Origin: DIGJ01 sp036658435
Lineage (GTDB): Bacteria > Bacillota > Clostridia > Lachnospirales > Lachnospiraceae
Direction: 5' to 3'
Assembly (NCBI GenBank): GCA_036658435.1
Contig: JAVXEO010000047.1
Coordinates: 1 to 19,015, forward strand
Length of the DNA stretch: 19,015 bases
Shown: one piece after another, positions 1 through 8,864 of the stretch
How the letters are laid out: the number at the start of each line of letters is the position of its first letter
Position numbering within the stretch: position 1 is the stretch's first letter
Position numbers and translations under genes: made by a program
Notes under the pieces: model-generated
What the model saw: only the letters and a program-made list of their open reading frames with translations
The model's database searches: none
Told to the model about the DNA's origin: nothing

Positions 1-194
1 CCCGCTTCTTCAAGAGAAACCGTTTCTTCTCCCACCGCCATTAAAATAGGCTCTTTCTGTTCTTGTTCTTTCTTCTTTTCTGTTTTATAATTGCAGCCGG
101 AAAACATCACGAAAACCATAAGACTGAGAAATCCCACTGCGGCCCCTCTTTTATACTTTCCTTTTTTTTCATTTCTCTTATTGTCTTTCACCAT
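1..194 (-). CDS. Peptidyl-prolyl isomerase-like lipoprotein, N-terminal part only
   Basis: Only the first 64 codons are inside the window; the rest lies left of base 1. The N-terminus is a lipoprotein signal peptide: a basic segment (residues 2-16), a hydrophobic core (about 18-31) and a lipobox FSGC with the lipidated Cys at residue 34. A Lys/Glu-rich linker follows, then the motif MAVGEETVSLEEA, which is typical of the SurA/PrsA-like N-domain of membrane-anchored peptidyl-prolyl isomerases. By family such proteins help fold exported proteins outside the cytoplasmic membrane. The gene follows mfd and overlaps its end by 17 nt, so the two are probably translationally coupled. The ATG at 194 lies only 1 nt after GGGAGAG; the in-frame GTG at 191 is better spaced and may be the real start. 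The product name rests on a short stretch, so the family call is moderately sure and the lipoprotein call is firm. Confidence 0.7.
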   Translation of the reverse strand, partial: MVKDNKRNEKKGKYKRGAAVGFLSLMVFVMFSGCNYKTEKKKEQEQKEPILMAVGEETVSLEEA

Positions 195-3100
195 GCTCTC
201 CCATCTGTAGTCCTTTTATTTTTTCAATTAATTTTTCTAATTCATAAAAAAGTTCCGTAGCTTTTAATTTATATTTTGGGTTCTTCCAAGATAAATCATA
301 CACAAAATATGGACTGGATTCATGAATAAACTTCAACCCTCCTGTATATTCTTCTAAAAGTTTTGGAATTTTATTAATATCAATCTTTGCCTGCTGGTAT
401 AGAAAGAATTTTACTTCATAGCCCCGGTGCAACACCGAAATGAGTTCTGCCTGGTGTGCCAGGGTCTTTATATAGGCGATATTTAAAAGATTGTTTACAG
501 AAGATGGCATCTCTCCAAATCGATCCATTAATTCATCCTGCAAATCCATAAATTCCTCTTTGCTCTCAATATCTGCAATTCTTTTATACATATCCAGTTT
601 TTGAAATTCACTTTTAATATAAGATGCCGGTATATAGGCGCTCAGATCAATGTCTACCGTTGTTTCAAATTCTGTTTCTGAAATGTCTTCTCCCTTTAGC
701 GCCTTCACCGCCTCATTTAGCATTTTGCAATACAAATCATAGCCAACGGCTTCCATGTGTCCATGTTGTTTTGCACCTAGCAAATTACCGGCTCCCCGAA
801 TCTCAAGATCACGCATTGCAATCTTAAAGCCAGAACCAAGTTCTGTAAATTCTTTAATTGCCTGAAGACGTTTTTCTGCAATCTCCTTTAGCATTTTATC
901 TCGTTTATACATTAAAAATGCATAGGCAGTACGGTTACTTCTTCCAACTCTTCCCCTGAGCTGATAAAGTTGTGACAGCCCCAGCCGGTCCGCATCATCA
1001 ATAATCATGGTATTTACATTGGAAATGTCCAGTCCGGTTTCAATAATTGTAGTAGCAACCAAGACATCAATCTCACCATTAATAAAGGCAAACATGATTT
1101 TTTCCAGTTCTCTTTCACTCATTTGTCCATGTGCAAAAGAAACCGTTGCATCCGGCACCAGTGCCGCAATGGTTGCCGTTACTTCATCTATGGTGTTGAC
1201 CCTGTTGTATACATAATAAATCTGTCCACCTCTTGCCAGTTCTCGAATAATCGCTTCTCTGATTATCTCATCATTGTGCTCCAGTACATAGGTTTGAATG
1301 GGAACACGGTCAACAGGAGGTTCTTCCAAAACGCTCATATCCCGGATTCCTACCAGACTCATATGAAGGGTTCGGGGGATGGGTGTTGCCGTCAGAGTGA
1401 GCACATCCACATTGTCCTTTAGCTGCTTGATTTTTTCTTTGTGCGTCACCCCAAACCGCTGCTCTTCATCTACAATAAGAAGTCCCAGATTTTTAAATAT
1501 AATATCTTTAGATAATACACGATGGGTTCCAATTACAATATCCAGTTGGCCATTTTTCAGGCGTTCCAATGCCTTTTTTTGTTGGGCAGGGGTACGGAAA
1601 CGGGATAGCATATCTACGCTGATTGGAAAATCCTTCATTCTTTGAGAAAACGTATTATAGTGTTGTTGAGCAAGAATGGTTGTGGGAACTAAAAAGACCA
1701 CCTGTTTTCCATCGGATACCGCCTTAAAAGCAGCACGAATTGCAATCTCCGTTTTTCCATATCCCACATCCCCACAGATTAGCCGGTCCATAATTCTTCC
1801 GCTTTCCATATCGGCTTTTGTTGCTTCTATTGCTGTAAGCTGGTCTTCCGTTTCCTCATAGGGAAACATCTCTTCAAACTCTTTTTGCCATACGGTATCT
1901 TCTCCAAATGCAAAACCTTCTTTTGTCTGGCGTTTTGCATAAAGTTCAACCAAATCTTTTGCAATCTCCTGAACCGCACCTTTGACACGGGTTTTTGTAT
2001 TCTTCCATTCAACGGAGTTTAATTTATTTAATTTTGGTTTCTTTGCATCGGCACCGGCATATTTTTGTATCACTTCCAATCCGGTTGCAAGAACATAGAG
2101 CACACCCCCTCCACCATACTCTATTTTTACATAATCTTTGATTACTTTGTCCACTTCAATTTTTTCAATGCCACGATAAATACCAAGACCATGATTTTCA
2201 TGCACTACATAATCACCAACATTTAAGTCCGTAAAATTATGTACCTTCGTTCCTTCATAATTTCTTTTCTTTTTGGTTCGTTTCTTTTTCTCCCCACCAA
2301 AAATATCACCTTCCGATACGATAACAAACTTAATCAGAGGATATTCAAATCCCTTATGTAAACAACCATATGCTGTAACAATTTCCTTTTTCTTAAGGAT
2401 TTTATCAAAGTCTTCACAAAAGGTAGCATTTAAATCGTATTCTAAAAGATTTTCACTAAGACGAATGGCTCGGGTTCTTGAGCCGGATAATAAGATAACC
2501 CGGTATCCCTTTTCTTTCCATTGCTTTACGTCTTTTACCAATAGCTCAAAATTGTTGTTATATGAATTCACCGACTTCACCGTAATATCATATTTTTCCA
2601 GTACTGAAAATTCTTTTACTTTATAGTCCATGGTGCTTAATAGCACCAGATTCTTCTTTGCTATTTTAGAAAATACTTCTTTATAAGAAAATAAAACATC
2701 CATCTGACCCGGTAGAATATAGCCTTTTTCAATCCTGCCCATCATACTTTCTCTGAATTCGTACTCTACCGCATCTCCCTTTTCCGCCACCCTTGCTGGT
2801 TCGTCTAAGAAAAATACACTGTCTTCTTTTGAAAAATATTCAAAGAAGCTCACCGTTTCTTCAAAAAAATATCGAATGTAGCTTTCCAATCCCATCGATC
2901 CGCTGTAAACTTCCAAAGAATCCTTTAACTCTTCCACAATTTCCTTAATTCTTCGAACTTCCTCGGTTTTCTTTTGTTTACGCAGCTTCTCTACATAGGT
3001 TTCCTTTTCTTTTTCAATTTTCTTTAGTCCTTTTATTGTGGTATCTTCTTCCAGCAAAATTTCACTTGCGGGAAATATTGTTAATTCTTTGACATTCTCA

Positions 3101-3735
3101 ATGGAACGCTGACTCTCCACATCAAAGGAACGGATGGTATCTACTTCCTCATCCCACAGTTCCACTCGATAAGGACATTCCTCCGTAAGTGGAAATATAT
3201 CGAGAATTCCCCCACGAATCGCAAATTCTCCCGGTCTTTCCACTTGTCCGCATCGAATGTAGCCCATGTGGACAAAATCTTTTTTTAGTTTTTCCAAATC
3301 GAGGGTCATTTCCTGTGCAATAAAAACAATATGATTTTTCAAAAAAGAAAGTGGAAGAATCCGGTCCATTCCCCCATTTATGGTAGTAATAATGGTCGCC
3401 GGTTTTTCCTCCAGTATTTGTTTGACTACCTTAAGGCGGTCTCGCACAATTGCATTTCCATGAATATCTGCACTATAAAAAATAACATCCTTGGATGGAT
3501 ATAAAAATACGTCCTTATCATAAAGCTTAAAATCTTCGTAAATTTCTTTTGCTTTTAGTTCATCATACGTTATAATAATTCGATACTTTGCGTCTTTTCC
3601 CAGCCCCCATGAAAGATGGCATTTTTGAGAATCAATACATCCTGTCACCTGTATCGGTGTCTTCCCTCTTTCCAGGCTTGTCTTTGCCTGTTCAAATTCA
3701 TTCAGCTCTTTTAATGGTTCATAAAATAATTTCAA
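178..3735 (-). CDS. mfd: Transcription-repair coupling factor Mfd
   Basis: Mfd is a DNA translocase that pushes RNA polymerase stalled at lesions off the template and recruits UvrA for nucleotide excision repair. The protein of about 1185 residues has the usual length and full domain order: a UvrB-like N-terminal module with a degenerate nucleotide-binding loop (normal for Mfd); an RNA polymerase-interacting CarD-like domain around residues 500-560 (VGDYVVHENHGLGIYRGIE); a superfamily-2 motor with Walker A GDVGYGKT near 655 and the DEEQ box (LLIVDEEQRFGV) near 758; motif VI QLRGRVGRSNR; the TRG translocation motif (RDLEIRGAGNLLGAKQHGH) near 970-990; and the C-terminal regulatory domain. An open frame runs from a TTG at 3741, but AAGGAG at 3743-3748 sits 7 nt before the TTG at 3735, so the UUG at 3735 is preferred. 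That Shine-Dalgarno overlaps the pth stop codon. The second gene of the pth-mfd-lipoprotein operon. Confidence 0.97.
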   Translation of the reverse strand: MKLFYEPLKELNEFEQAKTSLERGKTPIQVTGCIDSQKCHLSWGLGKDAKYRIIITYDELKAKEIYEDFKLYDKDVFLYPSKDVIFYSADIHGNAIVRDRLKVVKQILEEKPATIITTINGGMDRILPLSFLKNHIVFIAQEMTLDLEKLKKDFVHMGYIRCGQVERPGEFAIRGGILDIFPLTEECPYRVELWDEEVDTIRSFDVESQRSIENVKELTIFPASEILLEEDTTIKGLKKIEKEKETYVEKLRKQKKTEEVRRIKEIVEELKDSLEVYSGSMGLESYIRYFFEETVSFFEYFSKEDSVFFLDEPARVAEKGDAVEYEFRESMMGRIEKGYILPGQMDVLFSYKEVFSKIAKKNLVLLSTMDYKVKEFSVLEKYDITVKSVNSYNNNFELLVKDVKQWKEKGYRVILLSGSRTRAIRLSENLLEYDLNATFCEDFDKILKKKEIVTAYGCLHKGFEYPLIKFVIVSEGDIFGGEKKKRTKKKRNYEGTKVHNFTDLNVGDYVVHENHGLGIYRGIEKIEVDKVIKDYVKIEYGGGGVLYVLATGLEVIQKYAGADAKKPKLNKLNSVEWKNTKTRVKGAVQEIAKDLVELYAKRQTKEGFAFGEDTVWQKEFEEMFPYEETEDQLTAIEATKADMESGRIMDRLICGDVGYGKTEIAIRAAFKAVSDGKQVVFLVPTTILAQQHYNTFSQRMKDFPISVDMLSRFRTPAQQKKALERLKNGQLDIVIGTHRVLSKDIIFKNLGLLIVDEEQRFGVTHKEKIKQLKDNVDVLTLTATPIPRTLHMSLVGIRDMSVLEEPPVDRVPIQTYVLEHNDEIIREAIIRELARGGQIYYVYNRVNTIDEVTATIAALVPDATVSFAHGQMSERELEKIMFAFINGEIDVLVATTIIETGLDISNVNTMIIDDADRLGLSQLYQLRGRVGRSNRTAYAFLMYKRDKMLKEIAEKRLQAIKEFTELGSGFKIAMRDLEIRGAGNLLGAKQHGHMEAVGYDLYCKMLNEAVKALKGEDISETEFETTVDIDLSAYIPASYIKSEFQKLDMYKRIADIESKEEFMDLQDELMDRFGEMPSSVNNLLNIAYIKTLAHQAELISVLHRGYEVKFFLYQQAKIDINKIPKLLEEYTGGLKFIHESSPYFVYDLSWKNPKYKLKATELFYELEKLIEKIKGLQMGEHGERQ

Positions 3736-3746
3736 AATCAAACTCC

Positions 3747-4310
3747 TTACTTTCCGTTAAATCGGTTCATGGCTGCCTCTACACCCTCTGTAATTATTGT
3801 TTCACATGCTTCAGATGCCAGTTTTAAAGCTTCTCTTATTGTCTTCTCTTCTTCTGTGGAAAAACGTCCCAAAACATAGTCTGCAAGATCCCAGCCCTTT
3901 GGCTTATCTCCCACTCCAATACGGATTCTTGCAAATTCCTGTGTCCCCATATGTTGAATGATACTTTTAATTCCATTGTGTCCTCCGGCGCTTCCTTTCG
4001 GACGAACACGCAGCTTCCCCACATCTAAGCTAATATCATCATAGATAATAATAATTTCTTCTTCTTTTACTTTATAATAATCCATTAATTCTCTCACACT
4101 TTCACCGCTTACGTTCATATACGTCTGGGGTTGTGCAAGAATTACCTTCTGCCCTGCAATATATCCTTTTCCACAAATCGCCTTATGTTTTTTTAGATCC
4201 ATGGATATTTTGTTGTCATCTGCAATTCTGGTAATGGCATCAAATCCAATGTTGTGTCTGGTTGCCTGATACTCTCTTGTAGGGTTTCCTAACCCAATTA
4301 CTATAAACAT
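3747..4310 (-). CDS. pth: Peptidyl-tRNA hydrolase
   Basis: Pth cleaves the ester bond of peptidyl-tRNAs that drop off the ribosome, recycling tRNA; it is an essential cytoplasmic enzyme. The 187-residue length fits the bacterial Pth1 family. Visible hallmarks are the start VIGLGNPTREYQATRHNIGF, which carries the conserved Asn and the catalytic His (H20 in NIGF context), then LAQPQTYMNVSGESV, YDDISLDVGKLRVRPKGSAGGHNGIKSI with the Asp and the GGHNG loop, and FARIRIGVG. The ATG at 4310 is preceded by AAGGAG with 8 nt spacing. It is the first gene of the operon and is served by the promoter at 4342-4370. In Bacillus subtilis pth and mfd are separated by the small gene fin; here they are adjacent with 11 nt between stop and start. 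Confidence 0.97.
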   Translation of the reverse strand: MFIVIGLGNPTREYQATRHNIGFDAITRIADDNKISMDLKKHKAICGKGYIAGQKVILAQPQTYMNVSGESVRELMDYYKVKEEEIIIIYDDISLDVGKLRVRPKGSAGGHNGIKSIIQHMGTQEFARIRIGVGDKPKGWDLADYVLGRFSTEEEKTIREALKLASEACETIITEGVEAAMNRFNGK

Positions 4311-4341
4311 TCTTTTGTCTCCTTATGTTTGTCTTCTCCCT

Positions 4342-4370
4342 ATTATAACGTCACATGTTATCCTGCGCAA
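4342..4370 (-). promoter_or_regulatory. Sigma-A promoter of the pth-mfd operon
   Basis: Read on the minus strand, -35 TTGCGC (4370-4365) is followed by a 17-nt spacer and a perfect -10 TATAAT (4347-4342). The leader to the pth ATG is about 25-30 nt, just enough for the Shine-Dalgarno. Spacing and the consensus -10 make this a convincing vegetative promoter; it has not been tested. Confidence 0.75.
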
Positions 4371-4461
4371 TAGGACCTTGCTAAAATTCCTTAAATCATG
4401 TAAAATATATGGAACATACTCTTTTTTATGGAAAATTTTATAGTAAGGATGACGGTGCTTT

Positions 4462-6090
4462 ATGCCTTTAAAACGAAAAAATAATTTTATAATACAAGCT
4501 TCTATCTTAGGAATTGCCGGTCTTTTGGTACGAATTATCGGTCTTTTATACCGTGCTCCCCTAACAGAAATTATTGGTGATGAGGGAAATGGTTATTATG
4601 GTCAGGCTTATAATATTTATACTATTATTTTACTCATCTCTTCCTATAGTATTCCACTTGCCATTTCAAAAGTAATTTCCGGAAAATTAGCCTTAAAAGA
4701 ATATAAAAATGCGCACCGAGCTTTTATCTGTGCTTTGATTTATGTATCTATTGTAGGAGCTGCTGCCAGTCTGCTCCTGTATTTTGGTGCTCCTTTATTT
4801 GTTGATAAAAATGCCGTTGGGGTCCTGCGAATTTTTTCACCAACCATTTTTTTCTATGGATTGCTTGGTGTTTTACGGGGGTATTTTCAAGCCCATGGAA
4901 GCATGATTCAAACTTCTATTTCCCAGATTATCGAGCAGCTTCTAAATGCTGTAATCAGTATTAGTGCTGCCTATCTTTTTGTTCAGTTTTGCCTTCATAG
5001 TGGCACTCCCCAAAATATTCCTGTTTTTGGTGCTGCCGGAAGTGCTCTTGGTACCGGTGCCGGTGTCGTGATTGGTTTGGTATTTATGCTCTTGGTTTAC
5101 TGGCTGAATTCTTCCTTTATTCATAAAAGAATGCGCCGAGATGTACATGAAAATGTAGATACCTATCAAGATATTTTCAGAACTCTTTTGCTTATGGTTA
5201 CGCCGGTTATTTTTAGTACCTTTGTCTACAACTGCAGCACCACTCTGGATATGAAGCTTTACTACTATATCGCCTATGAAGTAAAAGGATGGACCACTGC
5301 ATTTGCCAATACACAATATGGTATTTTCTCCACAAAATTTATTGTACTTATGAACATTCCGGTTGCTTTGGCTTCTTCTATTTCCACCGCCATGATTCCT
5401 GAAGTCTCAAGAACCTATACCACCGGTGATATTGCCGCCACAAATGGTAGAATCGAAACGGCCATTCGCTTTACCATGTTTTTATCTATCCCAAGTGCCG
5501 TTGGAATGTGTGTGCTTTCTTACCCCATTGTTTCCTTGCTGTTTCCTCAGCCGGATTCCATCATTATAGCATCTACACTCCTTAAATATGGAAGTATCTG
5601 TATCCTTTTTTACTCCCTTTCTACGGTCACCAATAGTGTGTTACAGGGAATTGGAAAAGTAAATATTCCGGTTAAAAATGCCTGCCTTGCTTTGGTGGGA
5701 CATCTTTTAATATTAGCCCCCATTCTTTATTTTACAGACCTTGATTTATTCGCTCTGCTCATTGGAACGGCTTCTTATTCCTTTTTAATGTGTATTTTAA
5801 ACGGTTTATCGGTTAAAAAATACCTTGGCTTTAAGCATGATGTAAAAAAATCCTTTCTTCTTCCCGGATTGGCTGCCCTTATTATGGGCATTGTCGTTTG
5901 GGCCGTTTATTATGGTTTTTATGTTATGGTACAAAACAATGTATTGGGACTTATGATTTCTATTCCACTGGGTGCTTTCGCTTATTTTATTTCTTTAATC
6001 AAACTAGGTGGTGTTACCGAAGACGAATTAAGAAGCTTTCCAAAGGGCCACCTGTTAATAAAAGGGGCAAAAAAATTACATTTACTATAA
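4462..6090 (+). CDS. MOP-superfamily polysaccharide/lipid flippase (SpoVB/MurJ-like)
   Basis: A 542-residue polytopic membrane protein with about 14 hydrophobic segments spread over its length, as in the SpoVB/Wzx/MurJ branch of the MOP exporter superfamily. The N-terminus (FIIQASILGIAGLLVRIIGL, then YRAPL and GDEGNGYYGQAYNIY) is the typical start of Firmicutes SpoVB-like proteins, and the Pro/Gly-rich loops VPVF-AAGSALGTGAG and the segment ASSISTAMIPEVSRTY fit as well. By family such proteins move lipid-linked sugar precursors across the cytoplasmic membrane for peptidoglycan, spore cortex or surface polysaccharide; which substrate is used here cannot be told. Start ATG 4462 has AAGGATG 10 nt upstream. 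It diverges from pth; in Bacillus subtilis a similar exporter gene (yabM) lies just past mfd-spoVT, so the neighbourhood is conserved but rearranged. The only plus-strand gene in the window. Confidence 0.9.
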   Translation: MPLKRKNNFIIQASILGIAGLLVRIIGLLYRAPLTEIIGDEGNGYYGQAYNIYTIILLISSYSIPLAISKVISGKLALKEYKNAHRAFICALIYVSIVGAAASLLLYFGAPLFVDKNAVGVLRIFSPTIFFYGLLGVLRGYFQAHGSMIQTSISQIIEQLLNAVISISAAYLFVQFCLHSGTPQNIPVFGAAGSALGTGAGVVIGLVFMLLVYWLNSSFIHKRMRRDVHENVDTYQDIFRTLLLMVTPVIFSTFVYNCSTTLDMKLYYYIAYEVKGWTTAFANTQYGIFSTKFIVLMNIPVALASSISTAMIPEVSRTYTTGDIAATNGRIETAIRFTMFLSIPSAVGMCVLSYPIVSLLFPQPDSIIIASTLLKYGSICILFYSLSTVTNSVLQGIGKVNIPVKNACLALVGHLLILAPILYFTDLDLFALLIGTASYSFLMCILNGLSVKKYLGFKHDVKKSFLLPGLAALIMGIVVWAVYYGFYVMVQNNVLGLMISIPLGAFAYFISLIKLGGVTEDELRSFPKGHLLIKGAKKLHLL

Positions 6091-6091
6091 C

Positions 6092-6107
6092 AGGAGCACT
6101 TTCCTAT
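6092..6107 (-). repeat. Terminator-linked repeat, copy 1 (diverged tail)
   Basis: The plus-strand motif AGGAGCACTTTCCTAT starts 2 nt after the exporter stop codon. The same 16 nt occur at 8865-8880 and a variant at 18920. Here the A-rich tail after the core has diverged. On the minus strand the motif lies just beyond the U-tract of the clpB terminator, the same arrangement as at the other two copies. Confidence 0.7.
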
Positions 6108-6115
6108 ACCATTAG

Positions 6116-6146
6116 AAAAATGCTGTCTGCCTAAGCAAACAGCATT
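6116..6146 (-). terminator. Intrinsic terminator of clpB, probably bidirectional
   Basis: An 8-bp stem (6119-6126 with 6139-6146) continues through one C/A mismatch into a 3-bp TGC/GCA stem with a CTAA loop. On the minus strand the hairpin runs into TTTTT, 20 nt after the clpB stop. On the plus strand it follows the exporter stop by about 28 nt but has only a weak CTATATATT tract. Confidence 0.8.
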
Positions 6147-6164
6147 CTATATATTGTAGAATAA

Positions 6165-8756
6165 TTAGAGAGCAGAACGTACCGAAGCCGTCAGTTTTCC
6201 ATTTTCCACCTGAATTTGTATGGTATCTCCCTGTGATACTTGATCTTCAAGGATAAGTCTTGCCGTCAACGTTTCCACATGTTTTTGCAAGTACCGTTTT
6301 AAAGGTCTTGCTCCATAAATTGGATCGTAGGCTTCTTCTATAACAAATTTTACGGCTTCCCCCGATAGCTCAAGGTGCAGTTCATGATCCTTAAGACGGC
6401 GGTTTAAATCTTGAATCAGCAGGTTAATAATTCCACTGATGTTTTCCCGTGTTAATGGTTTAAATAAAATAGTTTCATCCAGTCGATTTAAAAATTCCGG
6501 TCTAAAGTATCCTCTTAGTTCTTCCATTACCTCCTTTTCCGCTTCTGGTTTAATATTTCCCAAAGGATCAATTCCATCCAATAGATTTACAGAACCAATG
6601 TTAGAGGTCAAAATCAAAATTGTATTTTTAAAGTCTACGCACCGTCCCTGTGAATCCGTAATTCTTCCATCATCCAAAACCTGCAGCAGCACATTAAATA
6701 CATCCGGATGTGCTTTCTCAATTTCATCAAATAATACCACGGAATATGGTTTTCTTCGTACCGCCTCTGTGAGCTGACCGCCCTCTTCATAGCCTACATA
6801 TCCCGGAGGCGCTCCTATTAGTCTGGATACCGAATATTTTTCCATATACTCACTCATGTCAATACGAACCATGTTCTGTTCATTATCAAATAAAGCTGCT
6901 GCCAAACTTTTAGCCAATTCTGTTTTTCCTACCCCAGTAGGACCTAAAAACAAGAAAGATCCAATGGGTTTTGTGGGATCCTTAATTCCCGCCTTAGAAC
7001 GGAGAATCGCTTCCGTTACTTTTGTAACCCCTTCCTCCTGTCCAATCACACGTTTATGAAGTTCTTCATCCAAATGCAGCGTTTTAGCTCGTTCGCTTTC
7101 CGTAAGTCTTGCCACCGGAATTCCTGTCCATCGGGAAATGATTTTGGCAATTTCCTCCTCGGTTACCTTTTCATGCACTAACTCATGACCCTGCTCTTTT
7201 ATTTTTTCTTCTTCCATTTCTTTTTTCTTTTCCAGCTGGGGAAGTTTTCCATATTGCAGTTCTGCTGCCTTATTCAAATCATAATTTTGCTGTGCCGTCT
7301 GAATTTCGATTTTTATATGTTCAATCTCCTCCTTTATTTTATTCAAACGGTCTACGGAAGCTTTTTCGTTATCCCATTTTGCTTTTTCCCCTGCAAAGTC
7401 TTCCCGAAGTTCTGCCAGTTCTTTCTGTAACTCCCGAAGTCTCTCCCGGCTTAAATGATCCGTCTCCTTTTTTAAAGCCGCCTCTTCAATCTCCATCTGC
7501 ATAATACGTCTTTTCACATCGTCCAGTTCGGTAGGCATAGAATCCAGTTCTGTCTTTATTAATGCACAGGCCTCATCTACTAAGTCAATTGCTTTATCCG
7601 GCAGAAATCGGTCTGAAATATAACGTTCCGATAGGGTTGCTGCTGTCACTAATGCAGAATCTGTAATCTCTACTCCATGAAATACCTCATACCGTTCTTT
7701 TAATCCACGTAAAATGGAAATGGTATCTTCCACGGTTGGCTCTGCAACCATAACCGGCTGAAACCTTCTTTCCAGTGCGGCATCTTTTTCAATATACATC
7801 CGATACTCATTTAAGGTCGTTGCCCCTATACAGTGAAGTTCTCCCCTTGCCAGCATTGGCTTTAACATATTTCCGGCATCCATACTGCCTTCCGTCTTTC
7901 CTGCACCAACAATGGTATGAAGTTCATCAATAAATAAAATAATCTGTCCCTCACTTTTTTTAACTTCATCCAATACGGCTTTTAACCTCTCTTCAAATTC
8001 TCCCCGGTATTTTGCACCGGCAATCAAGGTCCCCATATCCAGCGCAAATAATTTCTTATCCTTTAGGCCTTCCGGTACATCGCCTCTTACAATTCTTTGT
8101 GCAAGGCCTTCCACAACTGCTGTTTTACCTACTCCGGGCTCTCCAATTAGAACCGGATTATTTTTTGATTTTCTAGAAAGGATGCGAACAACATTTCGGA
8201 TTTCTCCGTCTCTTCCAATGACCGGATCTAATTTTTGCTCTCTTGCCCTTTCTACTAAATCATATCCATACTTTTCTAACGTATCATAGGTTACTTCCGG
8301 ATTATCACTTGTTACCTTCTGATTTCCCCGCACCGTGGAAAGAGCTTGAAGAAAACGTTCCCTGGTAATACGAAAATTCTTAAAAAGTTCCTTGATTTCT
8401 TTATTGGGTTCTTTTAACATAGAGAGAAACAGATGTTCTACAGAAACGTACTCATCTCCCATATTTCTTGCTTCCTCTTCTGCATAAATCAAGGCTTTAT
8501 TCAGTGAATTCCCAATATATAGCTGCCCTCCTGATACTTTCGGACGTTTATTCAGAAGTCCCTGGACCTGTGCTAAAAATACATCCGTATCAATCTCCAT
8601 CTTTTCAATCAGTTTTTTTATTAAACTATCCTCTATCGTAAGGAGACTGTAAAGCAAATGTTCCTGTTCCACTTCCTGATGGCCGTTATCATAGGCTATT
8701 TTTTCACATGCACTTACCGCCTGTTGTGATTTTTGTGTAAATTTGCTAATGTTCAT
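6165..8756 (-). CDS. clpB: ATP-dependent disaggregase ClpB
   Basis: ClpB is a hexameric AAA+ unfoldase that pulls proteins out of aggregates together with DnaK. The 863-residue protein has the complete layout: Clp-N repeats (1-145, starting MNISKFTQKSQQAV), first AAA module with Walker A GEPGVGKTAVVEGLA near 204-218 and Walker B ILFIDELH near 273, the long charged coiled-coil middle domain (about 400-520) that separates ClpB from ClpA/ClpC, second AAA module with GPTGVGKTELAKS near 610 and VVLFDEIEKAH near 675, and the sensor-2 box YGARPLKR near 815. The aromatic pore loop appears as GAKYRGEFEERLK in the first ring and PPGYVGYEEGG in the second. A GTG at 8783 would add nine residues, but the ATG at 8756 has AGGAG 5 nt upstream and matches the family start, so it is chosen. 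It is monocistronic, with its own promoter and terminator. Confidence 0.97.
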   Translation of the reverse strand: MNISKFTQKSQQAVSACEKIAYDNGHQEVEQEHLLYSLLTIEDSLIKKLIEKMEIDTDVFLAQVQGLLNKRPKVSGGQLYIGNSLNKALIYAEEEARNMGDEYVSVEHLFLSMLKEPNKEIKELFKNFRITRERFLQALSTVRGNQKVTSDNPEVTYDTLEKYGYDLVERAREQKLDPVIGRDGEIRNVVRILSRKSKNNPVLIGEPGVGKTAVVEGLAQRIVRGDVPEGLKDKKLFALDMGTLIAGAKYRGEFEERLKAVLDEVKKSEGQIILFIDELHTIVGAGKTEGSMDAGNMLKPMLARGELHCIGATTLNEYRMYIEKDAALERRFQPVMVAEPTVEDTISILRGLKERYEVFHGVEITDSALVTAATLSERYISDRFLPDKAIDLVDEACALIKTELDSMPTELDDVKRRIMQMEIEEAALKKETDHLSRERLRELQKELAELREDFAGEKAKWDNEKASVDRLNKIKEEIEHIKIEIQTAQQNYDLNKAAELQYGKLPQLEKKKEMEEEKIKEQGHELVHEKVTEEEIAKIISRWTGIPVARLTESERAKTLHLDEELHKRVIGQEEGVTKVTEAILRSKAGIKDPTKPIGSFLFLGPTGVGKTELAKSLAAALFDNEQNMVRIDMSEYMEKYSVSRLIGAPPGYVGYEEGGQLTEAVRRKPYSVVLFDEIEKAHPDVFNVLLQVLDDGRITDSQGRCVDFKNTILILTSNIGSVNLLDGIDPLGNIKPEAEKEVMEELRGYFRPEFLNRLDETILFKPLTRENISGIINLLIQDLNRRLKDHELHLELSGEAVKFVIEEAYDPIYGARPLKRYLQKHVETLTARLILEDQVSQGDTIQIQVENGKLTASVRSAL

Positions 8757-8770
8757 AAGCTCTCCTATCC

Positions 8771-8785
8771 GTGTGTCTTTCACAC
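8771..8785 (-). other. Small inverted repeat in the clpB leader, next to the ribosome-binding site
   Basis: GTGTG and CACAC flank a 5-nt loop, ending 4 nt before the AGGAG of clpB (8762-8766). In the transcript this would form a short hairpin beside the ribosome-binding site. It is too small to call an RNA thermometer or other switch. Confidence 0.35.
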
Positions 8786-8816
8786 TGTCTTATATTTATT
8801 TGTTTGTTCTATATCA

Positions 8817-8845
8817 TGTATAACACATATAACTCAAAATGTCAA
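8817..8845 (-). promoter_or_regulatory. Sigma-A promoter of clpB
   Basis: Minus strand: perfect -35 TTGACA (8845-8840), 17-nt spacer, -10 TATACA (8822-8817), giving a leader of about 55 nt. No CIRCE inverted repeat (TTAGCACTC/GAGTGCTAA) and no 10-nt-periodic CtsR heptad repeat is visible at the promoter, and no SigB-like elements were noticed. Confidence 0.8.
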
Positions 8846-8864
8846 TATCCTCTTTTTTTATAAA

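Noticed and set aside
4396..4422. Sporulation SigE promoter in front of the SpoVB-like exporter
   Set aside because: TCATGTA and CATACTCT look somewhat alike, but the 12-nt spacing and several mismatches make it unconvincing.
8828..8845. Tandem TTGAC/TTGAG in the clpB promoter, resembling a CtsR operator
   Set aside because: The two units are 8 nt apart; CtsR heptads repeat with a 10-nt period, and the second unit matches poorly.
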